From JAOPZW01 sp963835295 (GTDB lineage Bacteria > Actinomycetota > Thermoleophilia > Solirubrobacterales > Solirubrobacteraceae): a stretch of 64,000 nt of DNA. Under the pieces are notes generated by a model. It did not search any database, was not told where the DNA came from, and saw only the letters and a list, made by a program, of their open reading frames with translations. How positions within the stretch are numbered: position 1 is the first letter of the stretch; the number at the start of each line of letters is the position of its first letter. The stretch spans positions 186,001 through 250,000 of the forward strand of contig CAWIEX010000012.1 of NCBI GenBank assembly GCA_963835295.1. The letters run 5' to 3'. This document shows positions 55,256 to 64,000 of the stretch, piece by piece. The position numbers were made by a program, and so were the translations under genes.

Positions 55256-55541
55256 CTTGTAGCCCAGCGACGGGCGATGGAGACCTCAGCGTCAGTGCGG
55301 CCAGCGCGCCCGAGGACGCTCACCAACGGCGCCTTGCGCGATCGGCCGTTGAGGGCGCCATCGTTCAGACCGTCCACAGTTCAGTGAATGTTCCCATGAC
55401 TGCTGAACCTCGGCGCTGCACGTGCCAGCGCGTTATTCTGTAATACAAGAAGGATCGATGAGTTCGCGGACGACAGCGACAGGAATTTGTGGCATCCCTG
55501 GTGGGTTACCAGATATGTGAGCCTGTGTACGCTGGGGCCAC

Positions 55542-56082
55542 GTGGCCAGCGCGGACCTGCTCCTACACCCGGTACGGCTTCGGATTGCCTCGAGGCGTTA
55601 CCTCGGCGATCGCGGCGCCACCAGCAGTCCGGGCCGACGATCCCCGATGTCCCGGCCGGCAGCCTCTACCTGGACCCACGGTCGCGAAGCTCGTCGACGG
55701 CGGCGTCCTGGCCATCGTCAGCGAGCGGCGGGTCCGCGGCGCGCTGGAACGCACGCTACGTGCTTCGCGCCTCCGCTGCCCGGCTCGGCGTCGACGAGAT
55801 CGCCTCGATGAGCCGCGACGAGCACCGACAGGCCTTCCTGGCGTTCGTGGCCGGCCTGATCGGCACGGACTTCGACCGCTACCATCGCCCGAGAGAAGAT
55901 CGACCCGGCTGCGCGACGGGGCTCAGCTACAACCTCGCGGCGATGTGGCTCGACGACGCGGAACTCGCGGAGCTCGCCGGACGCGAGCTGGCAGCCTCTT
56001 TCAACCCCGCCTCGCCAACCCGCCCAAGCCCGGACGCTCACGACGGATCCTCGCCACCGTGCTGCTGCCCGGGGACGCCCGA

Positions 56083-56101
<19 letters not shown>
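55542..56101 (+). pseudogene. ArsR-like HTH transcriptional regulator, multiply frameshifted
   Basis: ASADLLLHPVRLRIA (GTG 55542) starts like an ArsR/HTH_20 repressor. VAKLVDGGVLAIVSERRVRGALERT, then SMSRDEHRQAFLAFVAGLIG, AAMWLDDAELAELA and RRILATVLLPGDA continue it in three different frames. At least four indels. Its 3' end is copied again at 56308-56375 past the poly-A tract. Confidence 0.65.
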
Positions 56102-56375
<274 letters not shown>

Positions 56376-56416
56376 GCGCGCGAACGCGGGGAGGCCGAAC
56401 GCCTCCGCGGTCAGCG

Positions 56417-57727
56417 TCAGCCGTTGACCGAGAAGCTCGAGTTCGGGTTGACCTCGCGCAGGCGCGAGTAGAAGCCCGCGTCGAGGACGATCTCCTCGTT
56501 GTACGCGCAGCGGACCTGGACGGGCTCGGCGTCGTGGTCGTGGCCGTGCTCGACGCGGTCGATGAGCTCGGCCATCAGGTGGCCGACGACCGGGGCGTTC
56601 TTGAACTGGTTGCCGCTGGTGCCGATGGCCATGTAGAAGCCGTCGAGGACGGAGCGGTCGTAGATCGGGATCCAGTCGTCGGAGACGTCGTAGAGGTCGA
56701 CGATGCCCTTGCGCTCGTTGGGGATGCGCAGCGAGGGCATGCGCCGCGCGAGGCGGAAGACCTGCGCCTCCCACTGCTGCTCGGTCACGTGACGGTCGAA
56801 CTTGTCGGGCTCGTCGACCCAGACGCGCGGGTCGCAGTCGGGGTCCTCCGAGCCGATGAGGATGTTGTTGCCGCTCTCGGGGCGGAAGTAGATGCCAGTG
56901 TCGCCGTCGGAGGTGTGGTAGCCGTCCTGCTCGAAGTCGAAGTCCGGGGGCGAGGGCACGTGGTGGACCTCGTGACGCAGCGCGCGCGTCTTGACGTTCA
57001 TCTCGTCCTCGACGCCGGCCATGCGGTTGATGACGAACGAGTGCGGGCCCGCGACGTTGACCACGATCGGCGCGTCGATCTCGGTGCCGTCGGTCAGCGT
57101 GACGCCGGCCACGCGGCCGCCGGCGCGGCGGATCTCGGCCACCTCGGCGCGGAAGAGGAACTCGCCGCCCTTGGCCTCGGCCGCGCGCTGGAGGTTGTGG
57201 GTGGCGAGCTGGGGATCGTTCACGTAGCCCGAGCCGGGGGTGAAGATCGCGCCGTCGAGCTCGCCCTGCGGCTCGTCCCAGAAGTGCGGGTCGTCGGGGC
57301 GCCGGGGCGGCCAGAAGGCGTCCGTGGAGTAGACGGGGACCTTCTCGACCAGCGTCGCGTTGTCCCACTCCTCGTACTCGACGCCGAGGTCGCGGTAGTG
57401 GGTGAGGACCTTCTCGTGGTGGCCGGTGGCACTCTTGAGCAGCACCGTGCCGCACTGCATGTAGCGCGCCGTGCCCATGTCGTCGACGGCGCCCAGGTAG
57501 CGCTCCCAGTCCTGCCAGTAGGCGAAGCCCTCATAGGCCATCGCGACGCCCTCGAGCGACGAGTAGTGCGCGCGCACGATCGCGCACGAGTTGCTCGTCG
57601 GGCCGTAGCCCGAGGCCGGCAGCTTGTCGATGTTCAGGGTCTTGTAGCCGCGCTTGCAAAGCTCGAACGCGGTCGCTGCGCCGATGACGCCCGCGCCGAT
57701 GATGATCGCGTCAGCCCGCTTGGTCAT
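56417..57727 (-). CDS. FAD-dependent DAO-family oxidase (sarcosine/glycine oxidase-like)
   Basis: 436 residues. N-terminal DAADAIIIGAGVIGAATAFEL-like Rossmann FAD motif (GxGxxG at GAGVIG), GYGPTSNSCAIVRAHYSS, and DWIPIYDRSVLDGFYMAIGTSGNQFKNAPVVG near the C-terminus. Oxidises a secondary or tertiary amine such as sarcosine. Divergent from a GntR regulator; CTAATATATCTG lies between. Intact, unlike its neighbours. Confidence 0.82.
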   Translation of the reverse strand: MTKRADAIIIGAGVIGAATAFELCKRGYKTLNIDKLPASGYGPTSNSCAIVRAHYSSLEGVAMAYEGFAYWQDWERYLGAVDDMGTARYMQCGTVLLKSATGHHEKVLTHYRDLGVEYEEWDNATLVEKVPVYSTDAFWPPRRPDDPHFWDEPQGELDGAIFTPGSGYVNDPQLATHNLQRAAEAKGGEFLFRAEVAEIRRAGGRVAGVTLTDGTEIDAPIVVNVAGPHSFVINRMAGVEDEMNVKTRALRHEVHHVPSPPDFDFEQDGYHTSDGDTGIYFRPESGNNILIGSEDPDCDPRVWVDEPDKFDRHVTEQQWEAQVFRLARRMPSLRIPNERKGIVDLYDVSDDWIPIYDRSVLDGFYMAIGTSGNQFKNAPVVGHLMAELIDRVEHGHDHDAEPVQVRCAYNEEIVLDAGFYSRLREVNPNSSFSVNG

Positions 57728-57731
57728 CGAC

Positions 57732-57743
57732 CTAATATATCTG
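57732..57743. promoter_or_regulatory. AT-rich motif upstream of the FAD oxidase, related to 29926-29937
   Basis: CTAATATATCTG matches CTGATATATCAG at 10 of 12 positions. Both precede genes of methylated-amine oxidases. Suggested binding site of the adjacent GntR regulator. Confidence 0.35.
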
Positions 57744-57804
57744 TCTTCAGGCCAGTGGTCGAGGGAGCCGCGATAGCGGCCGTCGCCTGAGACCGTAGAA
57801 GCTG

Positions 57805-58422
57805 ATGGGCGACCGCGCCTACGCCGAGCTGCGTGACCGCATCGTCACGCTGCGCATCGCTCCTGGCGCGCCGATCAACGAGGACGCGCTCGGCAAGGAG
57901 CTCGCGATGGGCCGCACGCCCGTGCGCGAGGCGATCAAGCGGCTGTCGCTGGAGAACCTGATCACCGTCTTCCCGCGCCGCGGCACGTTCGCCTCGGAGA
58001 TCAACATCACCGACCTCGCGCACATCGCCGACGTGCGCGTGGTCCTCGAGGGCCACGCCGCCCGCCGCGCGGCCGAGCGCCTCACGCCCGAGCAGCGCGC
58101 CCCGCTGGACGCGCTGCTGGCAGAGCTGGACCGCAACCAGGGCGGCGAGGACGCCGACGAGCTCATGGGCCTCGACGCGCGATGCACCGCTTCATCTACC
58201 GCTGCGCCGGCAACCCCTACCTCGAGGAGACGCTGACGCGCTACTTCAACCTCTCGCTACGTATCTGGCATCTCGTGATCGGCCGCCTGCCCCACCTGTT
58301 CGCCCGCGTGCTCGAGCACCGCCTGCTGCTCGAGGCGATCAGCGGGGGCGATCCCGAGCGCTCGCCCGCATCGCCGCCGAGCACGTCGCGACTTCGAGCG
58401 CGAGATCCGCGGCGTCCTCTAG
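57805..58422 (+). pseudogene. GntR-family (FadR/FCD) regulator, frameshifted
   Basis: YAELRDRIVTLRIAPGAPINEDALGKELAMGRTPVREAIKRL is a textbook GntR winged helix. The FCD effector domain carries on to LMGLDAR, then in another frame MHRFIYRCAGNPYLEETLTRYFNLSLRIWHL, and ends in a third frame FEREIRGVL at 58422. Breaks near 58180 and 58360-58400. Corrected length about 206 residues. Probably controls the divergent FAD oxidase. Confidence 0.75.
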
Positions 58423-58437
58423 GACGCCGAAGGCGCG

Positions 58438-59176
58438 TCAGTCCTCGTCAGCCGAAACGCGCAGGGCGCGCAGCTCGGACAGCTCGCGCTCGGTCACGGG
58501 CTCGGTGACCTCGAGCAGCTCGCGCACGCGCAGGTCCCAGCCGGTGGCCTCGCGGACGTCGTCGGCCTCGACGCCGGGGTGCAGCGCGACGAGCTCGAGC
58601 TCGCCGTCGTCGGGGGAGGGGCGCAGGATGCCGAGGTCGGTGATGACCACGACCCGGGCCGCCGTTGGCGCCGTCGAGCTCCGCCCGACGGAGGTCACGA
58701 AGTCCACCTCGTCCACGAACGAGCGCTGCGAGTGGCGCAGCAGGACGATGACGCGGCCGGCCGAGCGCGCGATCTCCGGCGCGCCGCCGGCGCCGGGCAG
58801 GCGCACCTTGGGCGAGTCGTAGTCGCCGATGACCGTGGTGTTGATGTTGCCGAAGCGGTCGATCTGCGCGGCGCCGAGGAAGCCGACGTCGATCCGCCCG
58901 CCACCGATCCAGTAGTTGAACATCTCCGGCACCGAGACCAGGTCCTGGGCGCCGGCGGCGAGGTCGTCGTCGCCGATCGAGAGCGGGAGGCGCTGGGGCG
59001 CGCCCGATCGCGCCGGACTCGTAGACGAGCACGCAGCCGGGCGTGTCCAGGCGCCGGGCGAGGTTGGCCGCGGCGTTGGGGGGGCCGACGCCGACGAGCA
59101 CGACCTCGCCGTCGACCAGCTCGCGCGCGGCGCCGATCGTCATGACCTCCTCGGGGGTCGGATCGAGCGCGCTCAC
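58438..59176 (-). pseudogene. CoA-transferase subunit B (3-oxoadipate/glutaconate type), one frameshift
   Basis: GTG 59176 overlaps the subunit A stop (GTGA). VVLVGVGPPNAAANLARRL and LVYESGAIG are the usual beta-subunit start with the catalytic Glu in ESG. The frame breaks near 59000 and resumes PEMFNYWIGGGRIDVGFLGAAQIDRFGNINTT. Corrected length about 246. Would activate 3-oxoadipate to its CoA ester together with subunit A. Confidence 0.78.
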
Positions 59177-60021
59177 CGTGCCACCACCGGTGCGCCGACA
59201 GGCGCGTCCGCCGCGAGGACGTTCTCCTCCATCCATTGCGTGAAGCGGTCGCGGTCGCGCGAGATCGCGTCCCAGTCGGAGTAGAAGCCGTTGTCGCGCA
59301 CGGAGAAGTCGGCGGCGTAGGACGGCCACGCGCCGTTGGGCACGTGGCAGACGGCGTCGAGGACCCAGGAAGGCAGCACGACCGAGCGCGGCTCGGGGCT
59401 CAGCTCGTCAACGACCTCCTCGACGGTGACGATCGAGTGCTTGGCGGCGAGCACCGCCTCCTTCTGGACCCCGGAGAGCCCCCAGAGCTGGACGTTGCCC
59501 TGCCTGTCGGCCTGCTGGGCGTGGATGATCGCGACGTCCGGGTTGATGGCCCGCACCGCGGTGAGCTTCTCGCCCGTGAACGGGCAGTCGATGAAGGCGA
59601 CGTCCTCGTTGTGCTCGGGCAGGTCGGTGCCGGCGTAGCCGCGCAGCGTGCCGAAGGGGAGGTTCGAGGCGCCGGCCACGTAGGCGTTGGACAGGCCGGC
59701 GTGGGAGTGCTCGACGAGCTCGATCGGTCTCGGCCAGTCGTGCTCGACGGCGTCGCGCATGCGGTGCAGCGACCCGACGCCCGGGTTGCCGCCGTAGGAG
59801 AAGATCATCCGCGCCACGCGACCGAGGCCGATCATCTGGTCGAAGAGGATGTCGGGCGTGAGCCGGACGACGGTGAGGTCGGTACGGCCCTGACGCAGCA
59901 GCTCGTGGCCGGCGGCGAACGGGATGAGGTGCGTGAACCCCTCCAGGGAGACGAAGCTTCCATCCCTGACCAGCGCCGCGACAGCTTCGGGCAGCGGCTG
60001 CATCCTGCCGGCCTTCCTCAC
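59173..60021 (-). CDS. CoA-transferase subunit A (3-oxoadipate type, PcaI/CatI-like)
   Basis: 282 residues. DGSFVSLEGFTHLIPFAAGHELLRQG and GNPGVGSLHRMRDAVE are the alpha-subunit hallmarks; AIIHAQQADRQGNVQLWG follows. Cytoplasmic; with subunit B moves CoA from succinyl-CoA. A downstream thiolase and IclR regulator support a beta-ketoadipate role. Confidence 0.85.
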   Translation of the reverse strand: MRKAGRMQPLPEAVAALVRDGSFVSLEGFTHLIPFAAGHELLRQGRTDLTVVRLTPDILFDQMIGLGRVARMIFSYGGNPGVGSLHRMRDAVEHDWPRPIELVEHSHAGLSNAYVAGASNLPFGTLRGYAGTDLPEHNEDVAFIDCPFTGEKLTAVRAINPDVAIIHAQQADRQGNVQLWGLSGVQKEAVLAAKHSIVTVEEVVDELSPEPRSVVLPSWVLDAVCHVPNGAWPSYAADFSVRDNGFYSDWDAISRDRDRFTQWMEENVLAADAPVGAPVVAR

Positions 60022-60046
60022 CCCGGACCTCCCCGTTCGTTCGTCA

Positions 60047-60064
60047 TGCGCACATATGTGCGCA
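60047..60064. promoter_or_regulatory. 18-bp perfect palindrome upstream of the CoA-transferase operon
   Basis: TGCGCACATATGTGCGCA reads the same on both strands. It lies 25 nt before the subunit A start. A shorter ACGCA-CA-TGCGT is found at 62889-62900 upstream of the IclR gene. Likely IclR/PcaR-type operator. Confidence 0.6.
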
Positions 60065-60118
60065 ACAGGAACACACTACCTGAGTGCGGTGCCACGGAAA
60101 AGGGCCCGCAGGGCAACC

Positions 60119-61299
<1,181 letters not shown>

Positions 61300-61303
<4 letters not shown>

Positions 61304-61974
61304 GTAGAGCGCTCCAGGAGGTCGGTGAGCAGGGAACGGACGGCGGCGATCTCGTCGTCGTTGATCCCGTGCTCCTCATCGTCGTAGACATGCAGCTCGC
61401 AGCGCGCGCCGGCGCGCTGGAAGGCGACCACGGTGTCGCGGACGGCGTCGACCGGGATCCAGTCATCGTCCTCGGCGATCCCGAAGAACATGGGCAGGCC
61501 GCCGAGCGAGCCGGCCGGCAGGCGGTCGGCGTCGGGCGTCCCGAACAGCGCACCGGTGAGGATGGCCGCGGCTCCGTAGGGCTCGGGGCGCCGCGCAAGG
61601 TGCTCGGCGACGATGCACGCGCCCTGCGAGAAGCCGACGAGGGCGATGGCCGGCAGCGCCCGCCCGTCGCCGCGGGCGGCCGTCACCGCCCGCTCGATGG
61701 CCTCCAGCGACCACCCGAGGCACGGCTCGTTGTCCTCGATCGAGTCGTAGAAGCGGCCGGGGTACCACGAGCGTCCGGACGCGCGGGGCAGGACGTAGGC
61801 CACCTCGTCGTCGAGGGCGAGGCGCTCTGCGGCCTCGAGCATGAACTCGGGGTCCTGGTCGCGGCCGTGGACCAGCACGGCGGCCACGCGAGCGTCGGGG
61901 TTGCCGGCGTGCACCGGGTCGGTGCTGAGGTGCGGGTTGCCCGTCATGTTCGTGATGCGCACAGTCGTACGCAC
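61300..61974 (-). CDS. Alpha/beta hydrolase (phospholipase/carboxylesterase, dienelactone-hydrolase-like)
   Basis: 224 residues. AAVLVHGRDQDPEF oxyanion strand, nucleophile Ser in LVGFSQGACI, Asp in GIAEDDDWIP and His in YDDEEHGIND. Start may be the later ATG at 61947. Coupled upstream of the thiolase; may hydrolyse an enol-lactone or ester in the same aromatic pathway. Confidence 0.82.
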
Positions 61975-61999
61975 AGCGCACGCTAGCAGGCCGCGCCGC

Positions 62000-62821
62000 T
62001 CAGCTGACGGTCCGGTGGTACGCCGGTCCCTGCTGGGTGAGCGCGTTGGAGATCGTGTTCGCGGTCGCGACCAGCGGCGGCAGGATCCGCCGGCGCAGGT
62101 CGTCGAGCGACACGCGGGACACGGCCGAGGAGACGTTGAGCGCGGCGATCGTGTCGGGGCCGCGGCGGATGGGCGCGGCCACGGAGCGCAGGCCGATCTC
62201 GAGCTCCTGGTCGACCAGCGCCCAGCCGCGCTGGCGCGTCTCGTCGAGCGCGGCGCGCAGGCGGTCGGGGTCGGTCGTCGTGCGCTCGGTCCACGCCGCG
62301 AGCGTGGTCGCGGTGAGGTAGCGCTCGAGCTCGTCCTCGGGCAGCGCGGCCAGCAGGACGCGCCCCATCGACGTGCAGTGCGCGGGCAGGCGGGTGCCGA
62401 CGCTCAGCGTGATCGACATGATCCGCCGCGTGGGCACGCGCGCGACGTAGACCACGTCGGGCAGGTCGAGGGTCGCGGCCGAGCACGACTCATGCGTCTC
62501 CTCGACGAGCGCCTCCATGAGCGGCAGGGCGAGCTCGGAGAGGTTCAGCGAGGAGAGATAGGCCCAGCCGAGGGTCAGCAGGCGGGGGGTGGGCGAGAAC
62601 AGCCGCCCGTCGGAGCGCACGTGCCCCAGCTTCTCGAGCGTGAGCAGGATGCGGCGCGCCGTGGCGCGCGTGATGCCGGTCAGCGTGGCCACCTCGCTGA
62701 GCGTCAGCGCGGGGCGCTCGCGCGAGAACACCTGGATGACGGCCATGCCGCGCTCGAGCGACTGCAGCGACTGCTGACGCTCGCCGTTGGCGGCACGGTC
62801 GGTTTCCGGCGCGTCGGCCAT
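62000..62821 (-). CDS. IclR-family regulator (PcaR-like)
   Basis: 273 residues from ATG 62821. SLQSLERGMAVIQVFSRERPALTLSEVA and TGITRATARRILLTL are the HTH. The effector domain has LPAHCTSMGRVLLAALP and LRSVAAPIRRG, the PcaR/PobR group pattern for aromatic-acid regulators. It heads the left-reading thiolase/CoA-transferase genes. Confidence 0.88.
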   Translation of the reverse strand: MADAPETDRAANGERQQSLQSLERGMAVIQVFSRERPALTLSEVATLTGITRATARRILLTLEKLGHVRSDGRLFSPTPRLLTLGWAYLSSLNLSELALPLMEALVEETHESCSAATLDLPDVVYVARVPTRRIMSITLSVGTRLPAHCTSMGRVLLAALPEDELERYLTATTLAAWTERTTTDPDRLRAALDETRQRGWALVDQELEIGLRSVAAPIRRGPDTIAALNVSSAVSRVSLDDLRRRILPPLVATANTISNALTQQGPAYHRTVS

Positions 62822-62888
62822 CGGCTGACTGTAACGGAGGTTCAGGGCCCCACGGGAGCGCTGCCGCGTTCCCGGGCAGATTCGTTTG

Positions 62889-62900
62889 ACGCACATGCGT
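62889..62900. promoter_or_regulatory. Operator-like site upstream of the IclR gene
   Basis: ACGCA-CA-TGCGT, imperfect relation to 60047-60064 (shared GCGCACA/TGCGC halves). Possible autoregulation. Confidence 0.4.
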
Positions 62901-62972
62901 TCGCTCCGCGCACAATTGGGGTAGTGACCTCGCGATGGTTGACAACGATGTCATCGCGACGGGGCCGCCCTC

Positions 62973-63308
62973 GTGGAGCTGAGCCTTGGCGCGGACTCCG
63001 CACGCCTCCTGAGCCCCGACGACCTGTCCGGCTTCGTGGTCGTGCTCGAGGGCGATGAGGACCCGGGCCCCGAGGCCCTGGCCGCCGGCGGCGTCCTTGG
63101 CCTCGGCGATCATGCGTGGGTGCGCACCGACGCGCTGCGCCGCCTGGCCGGCCCCGCGGCCACTCCCGAGTGGGAGAAGGGCTTCACGGCGATGCTCGAC
63201 TACGCGCGCATGCGCGGGTGGGTCGACGACGATCAGGGCGCGGTCCGCGGGCACGTCGAGCGCCGCGAGTCGACCCCGATGATCGTGGCGAACGGCGACC
63301 CCGCGTGA
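62973..63308 (+). CDS. Hypothetical protein (111 residues), coupled to the deacetylase gene
   Basis: GTG 62973. Begins ELSLGADSARLLSPDDLSGFVVVLEGDED and ends with VERRESTPMIVANGDP. No family recognised; coupled to the next gene because GTG 63305 overlaps its TGA. Acidic, no membrane segments. Confidence 0.55.
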   Translation: MELSLGADSARLLSPDDLSGFVVVLEGDEDPGPEALAAGGVLGLGDHAWVRTDALRRLAGPAATPEWEKGFTAMLDYARMRGWVDDDQGAVRGHVERRESTPMIVANGDPA

Positions 63309-64000
63309 GCCGCGAGCTGCGCGACGCGATCCTGCTCAGCTTCGACAACCTCGGCGAGGCCGCGGACCTCGAGCGCGGCACCGCGCAGGGGCCGATCGGC
63401 GACGACCCCTCGGTGAGCATCGGGCTGCCGCGCGCGCTCGAGGCGCTCGACGCGCTGGACCTGCGTGCGACCTTCTTCGTCGAGGGCCTGAACGCCGAGC
63501 TCTATCCCGAGGCTCTGCTCGACATCGCCGCGGCCGGCCACGAGGTCGGGCTGCACGGCTGGCGCCACGAGGTCTGGGACGCGTTGTCGCCCGACGAGGA
63601 GGACGAGATCCTCGGCCGTGGCGTCGCCGCCTTCGCGGGTCTCGGCCTCGAGGTCGAGGGCTTCCGGCCCCCTGGGGGCGGTCTCGGCGCGCGGACCGTC
63701 CAGGCCCTGGCCGCCCACGGCCTGCGCTGGTGCTCGCCGGCCGGCGAGCGCCCGGGGCGCACCGCCGGCATCGCGTGCCTGCCCTTCCGCTGGCCGGCGG
63801 TCGACGCCTACCACCGACTCGAGTCCTTCACCGACCGGCGGACAGGTTGGGGCGACCGGGCGGACGTCGCCTCGCCGCGGGAGGCCGCCGACGCTCTCAT
63901 CGGCGCCCTCGGCGTGCGGGGCGACGACCCGCTCGTGCTCATCCTGCACCCCTTCCTCATGCTCTCGGAGTCCGAGGCGGCGCAGGCGCGGCGGGTGCTC
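63305..64000 (+). CDS. Polysaccharide deacetylase-family protein, cut by window edge
   Basis: GTG 63305, 232 residues to the edge. LLSFDNLGEAADLERG (motif 1 Asp), AGHEVGLHGWRHEVWD with His-x-x-His metal pair, GFRPPGGG (motif 3) and LILHPFLM (motif 5 His) are NodB-homology signatures. Could deacetylate a sugar or an allantoin-like cyclic imide; no signal peptide. Confidence 0.8.
   Translation, partial: MSRELRDAILLSFDNLGEAADLERGTAQGPIGDDPSVSIGLPRALEALDALDLRATFFVEGLNAELYPEALLDIAAAGHEVGLHGWRHEVWDALSPDEEDEILGRGVAAFAGLGLEVEGFRPPGGGLGARTVQALAAHGLRWCSPAGERPGRTAGIACLPFRWPAVDAYHRLESFTDRRTGWGDRADVASPREAADALIGALGVRGDDPLVLILHPFLMLSESEAAQARRVL

Overview
The window is high-GC DNA (well over 65% by eye) with many GTG/TTG starts, tightly packed 4-bp start/stop overlaps and a run of GntR, IclR, LacI, LuxR(LAL) and ECF regulators. 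Gene content (Rv1284-like carbonic anhydrase, ECF41-type sigma factor, corrinoid-dependent MttB operon, beta-ketoadipate CoA-transferase) points to a soil actinobacterium. A Thermoleophilia/Solirubrobacterales-like host is my best guess, made from gene style rather than from a marker gene.

Layout. 0-4.5 kb: plant-polysaccharide locus (GH43, LacI regulator, GH5, frameshifted GH10) with CGAA-N-TTCG-type operator sequences. 4.6-12.9 kb: housekeeping and metabolic genes (beta-propeller, arginase, cysteine dioxygenase, beta-carbonic anhydrase, O-methyltransferase, MFS, HD-GYP, SnoaL-STAS fusion). 12.9-18.7 kb: a genomic island beginning at tRNA-His, holding a decayed tyrosine recombinase, a three-gene coupled cassette MNT nucleotidyltransferase - HEPN - GHKL ATPase, a broken tRNA-like 3' fragment with its terminator, an IS256-type remnant and a full IS110 transposase. 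It ends in a near-copy of the sequence that follows tRNA-His. 18.7-24.6 kb: RTX-like secreted protein, DUF2461, M32 carboxypeptidase, flavin monooxygenase with an aberrant tail, aldehyde dehydrogenase.

24.6-32.4 kb: one long operon (20-codon leader ORF, nucleotidyltransferase-like protein, metallophosphoesterase, APC permease, cNMP/CBS/DUF294 signalling protein, frameshifted dimethylglycine/sarcosine dehydrogenase). 34.3-43.0 kb: ECF41 sigma operon, LAL regulator and two copies of an NAD(P)-binding oxidoreductase next to small membrane proteins and LtrA. 44.6-52.3 kb: divergent corrinoid methyltransferase locus. mttB reads right. iclR, corrinoid protein, metV, metF, methyl-THF methyltransferase, RACo-like reactivase and DUF1638 read left. 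Two palindromes lie between them. Together with the dimethylglycine dehydrogenase (29.9 kb) and a second FAD oxidase (56.4 kb), this suggests stepwise demethylation of a betaine-like quaternary amine into the tetrahydrofolate pool.

52.4-59.2 kb is full of frameshifts (hydrolase, EamA transporter, lectin-like propeller, ArsR regulator, GntR regulator, CoA-transferase B). It contains a 40-nt poly-A inside a 75-nt homopurine tract, flanked by two error-laden copies of the same ~70 bp, so either local decay or poor assembly must be considered. 58.4-62.8 kb: beta-ketoadipate-type CoA-transferase, thiolase, esterase and IclR regulator with an 18-bp palindrome upstream. The window ends inside a polysaccharide deacetylase.
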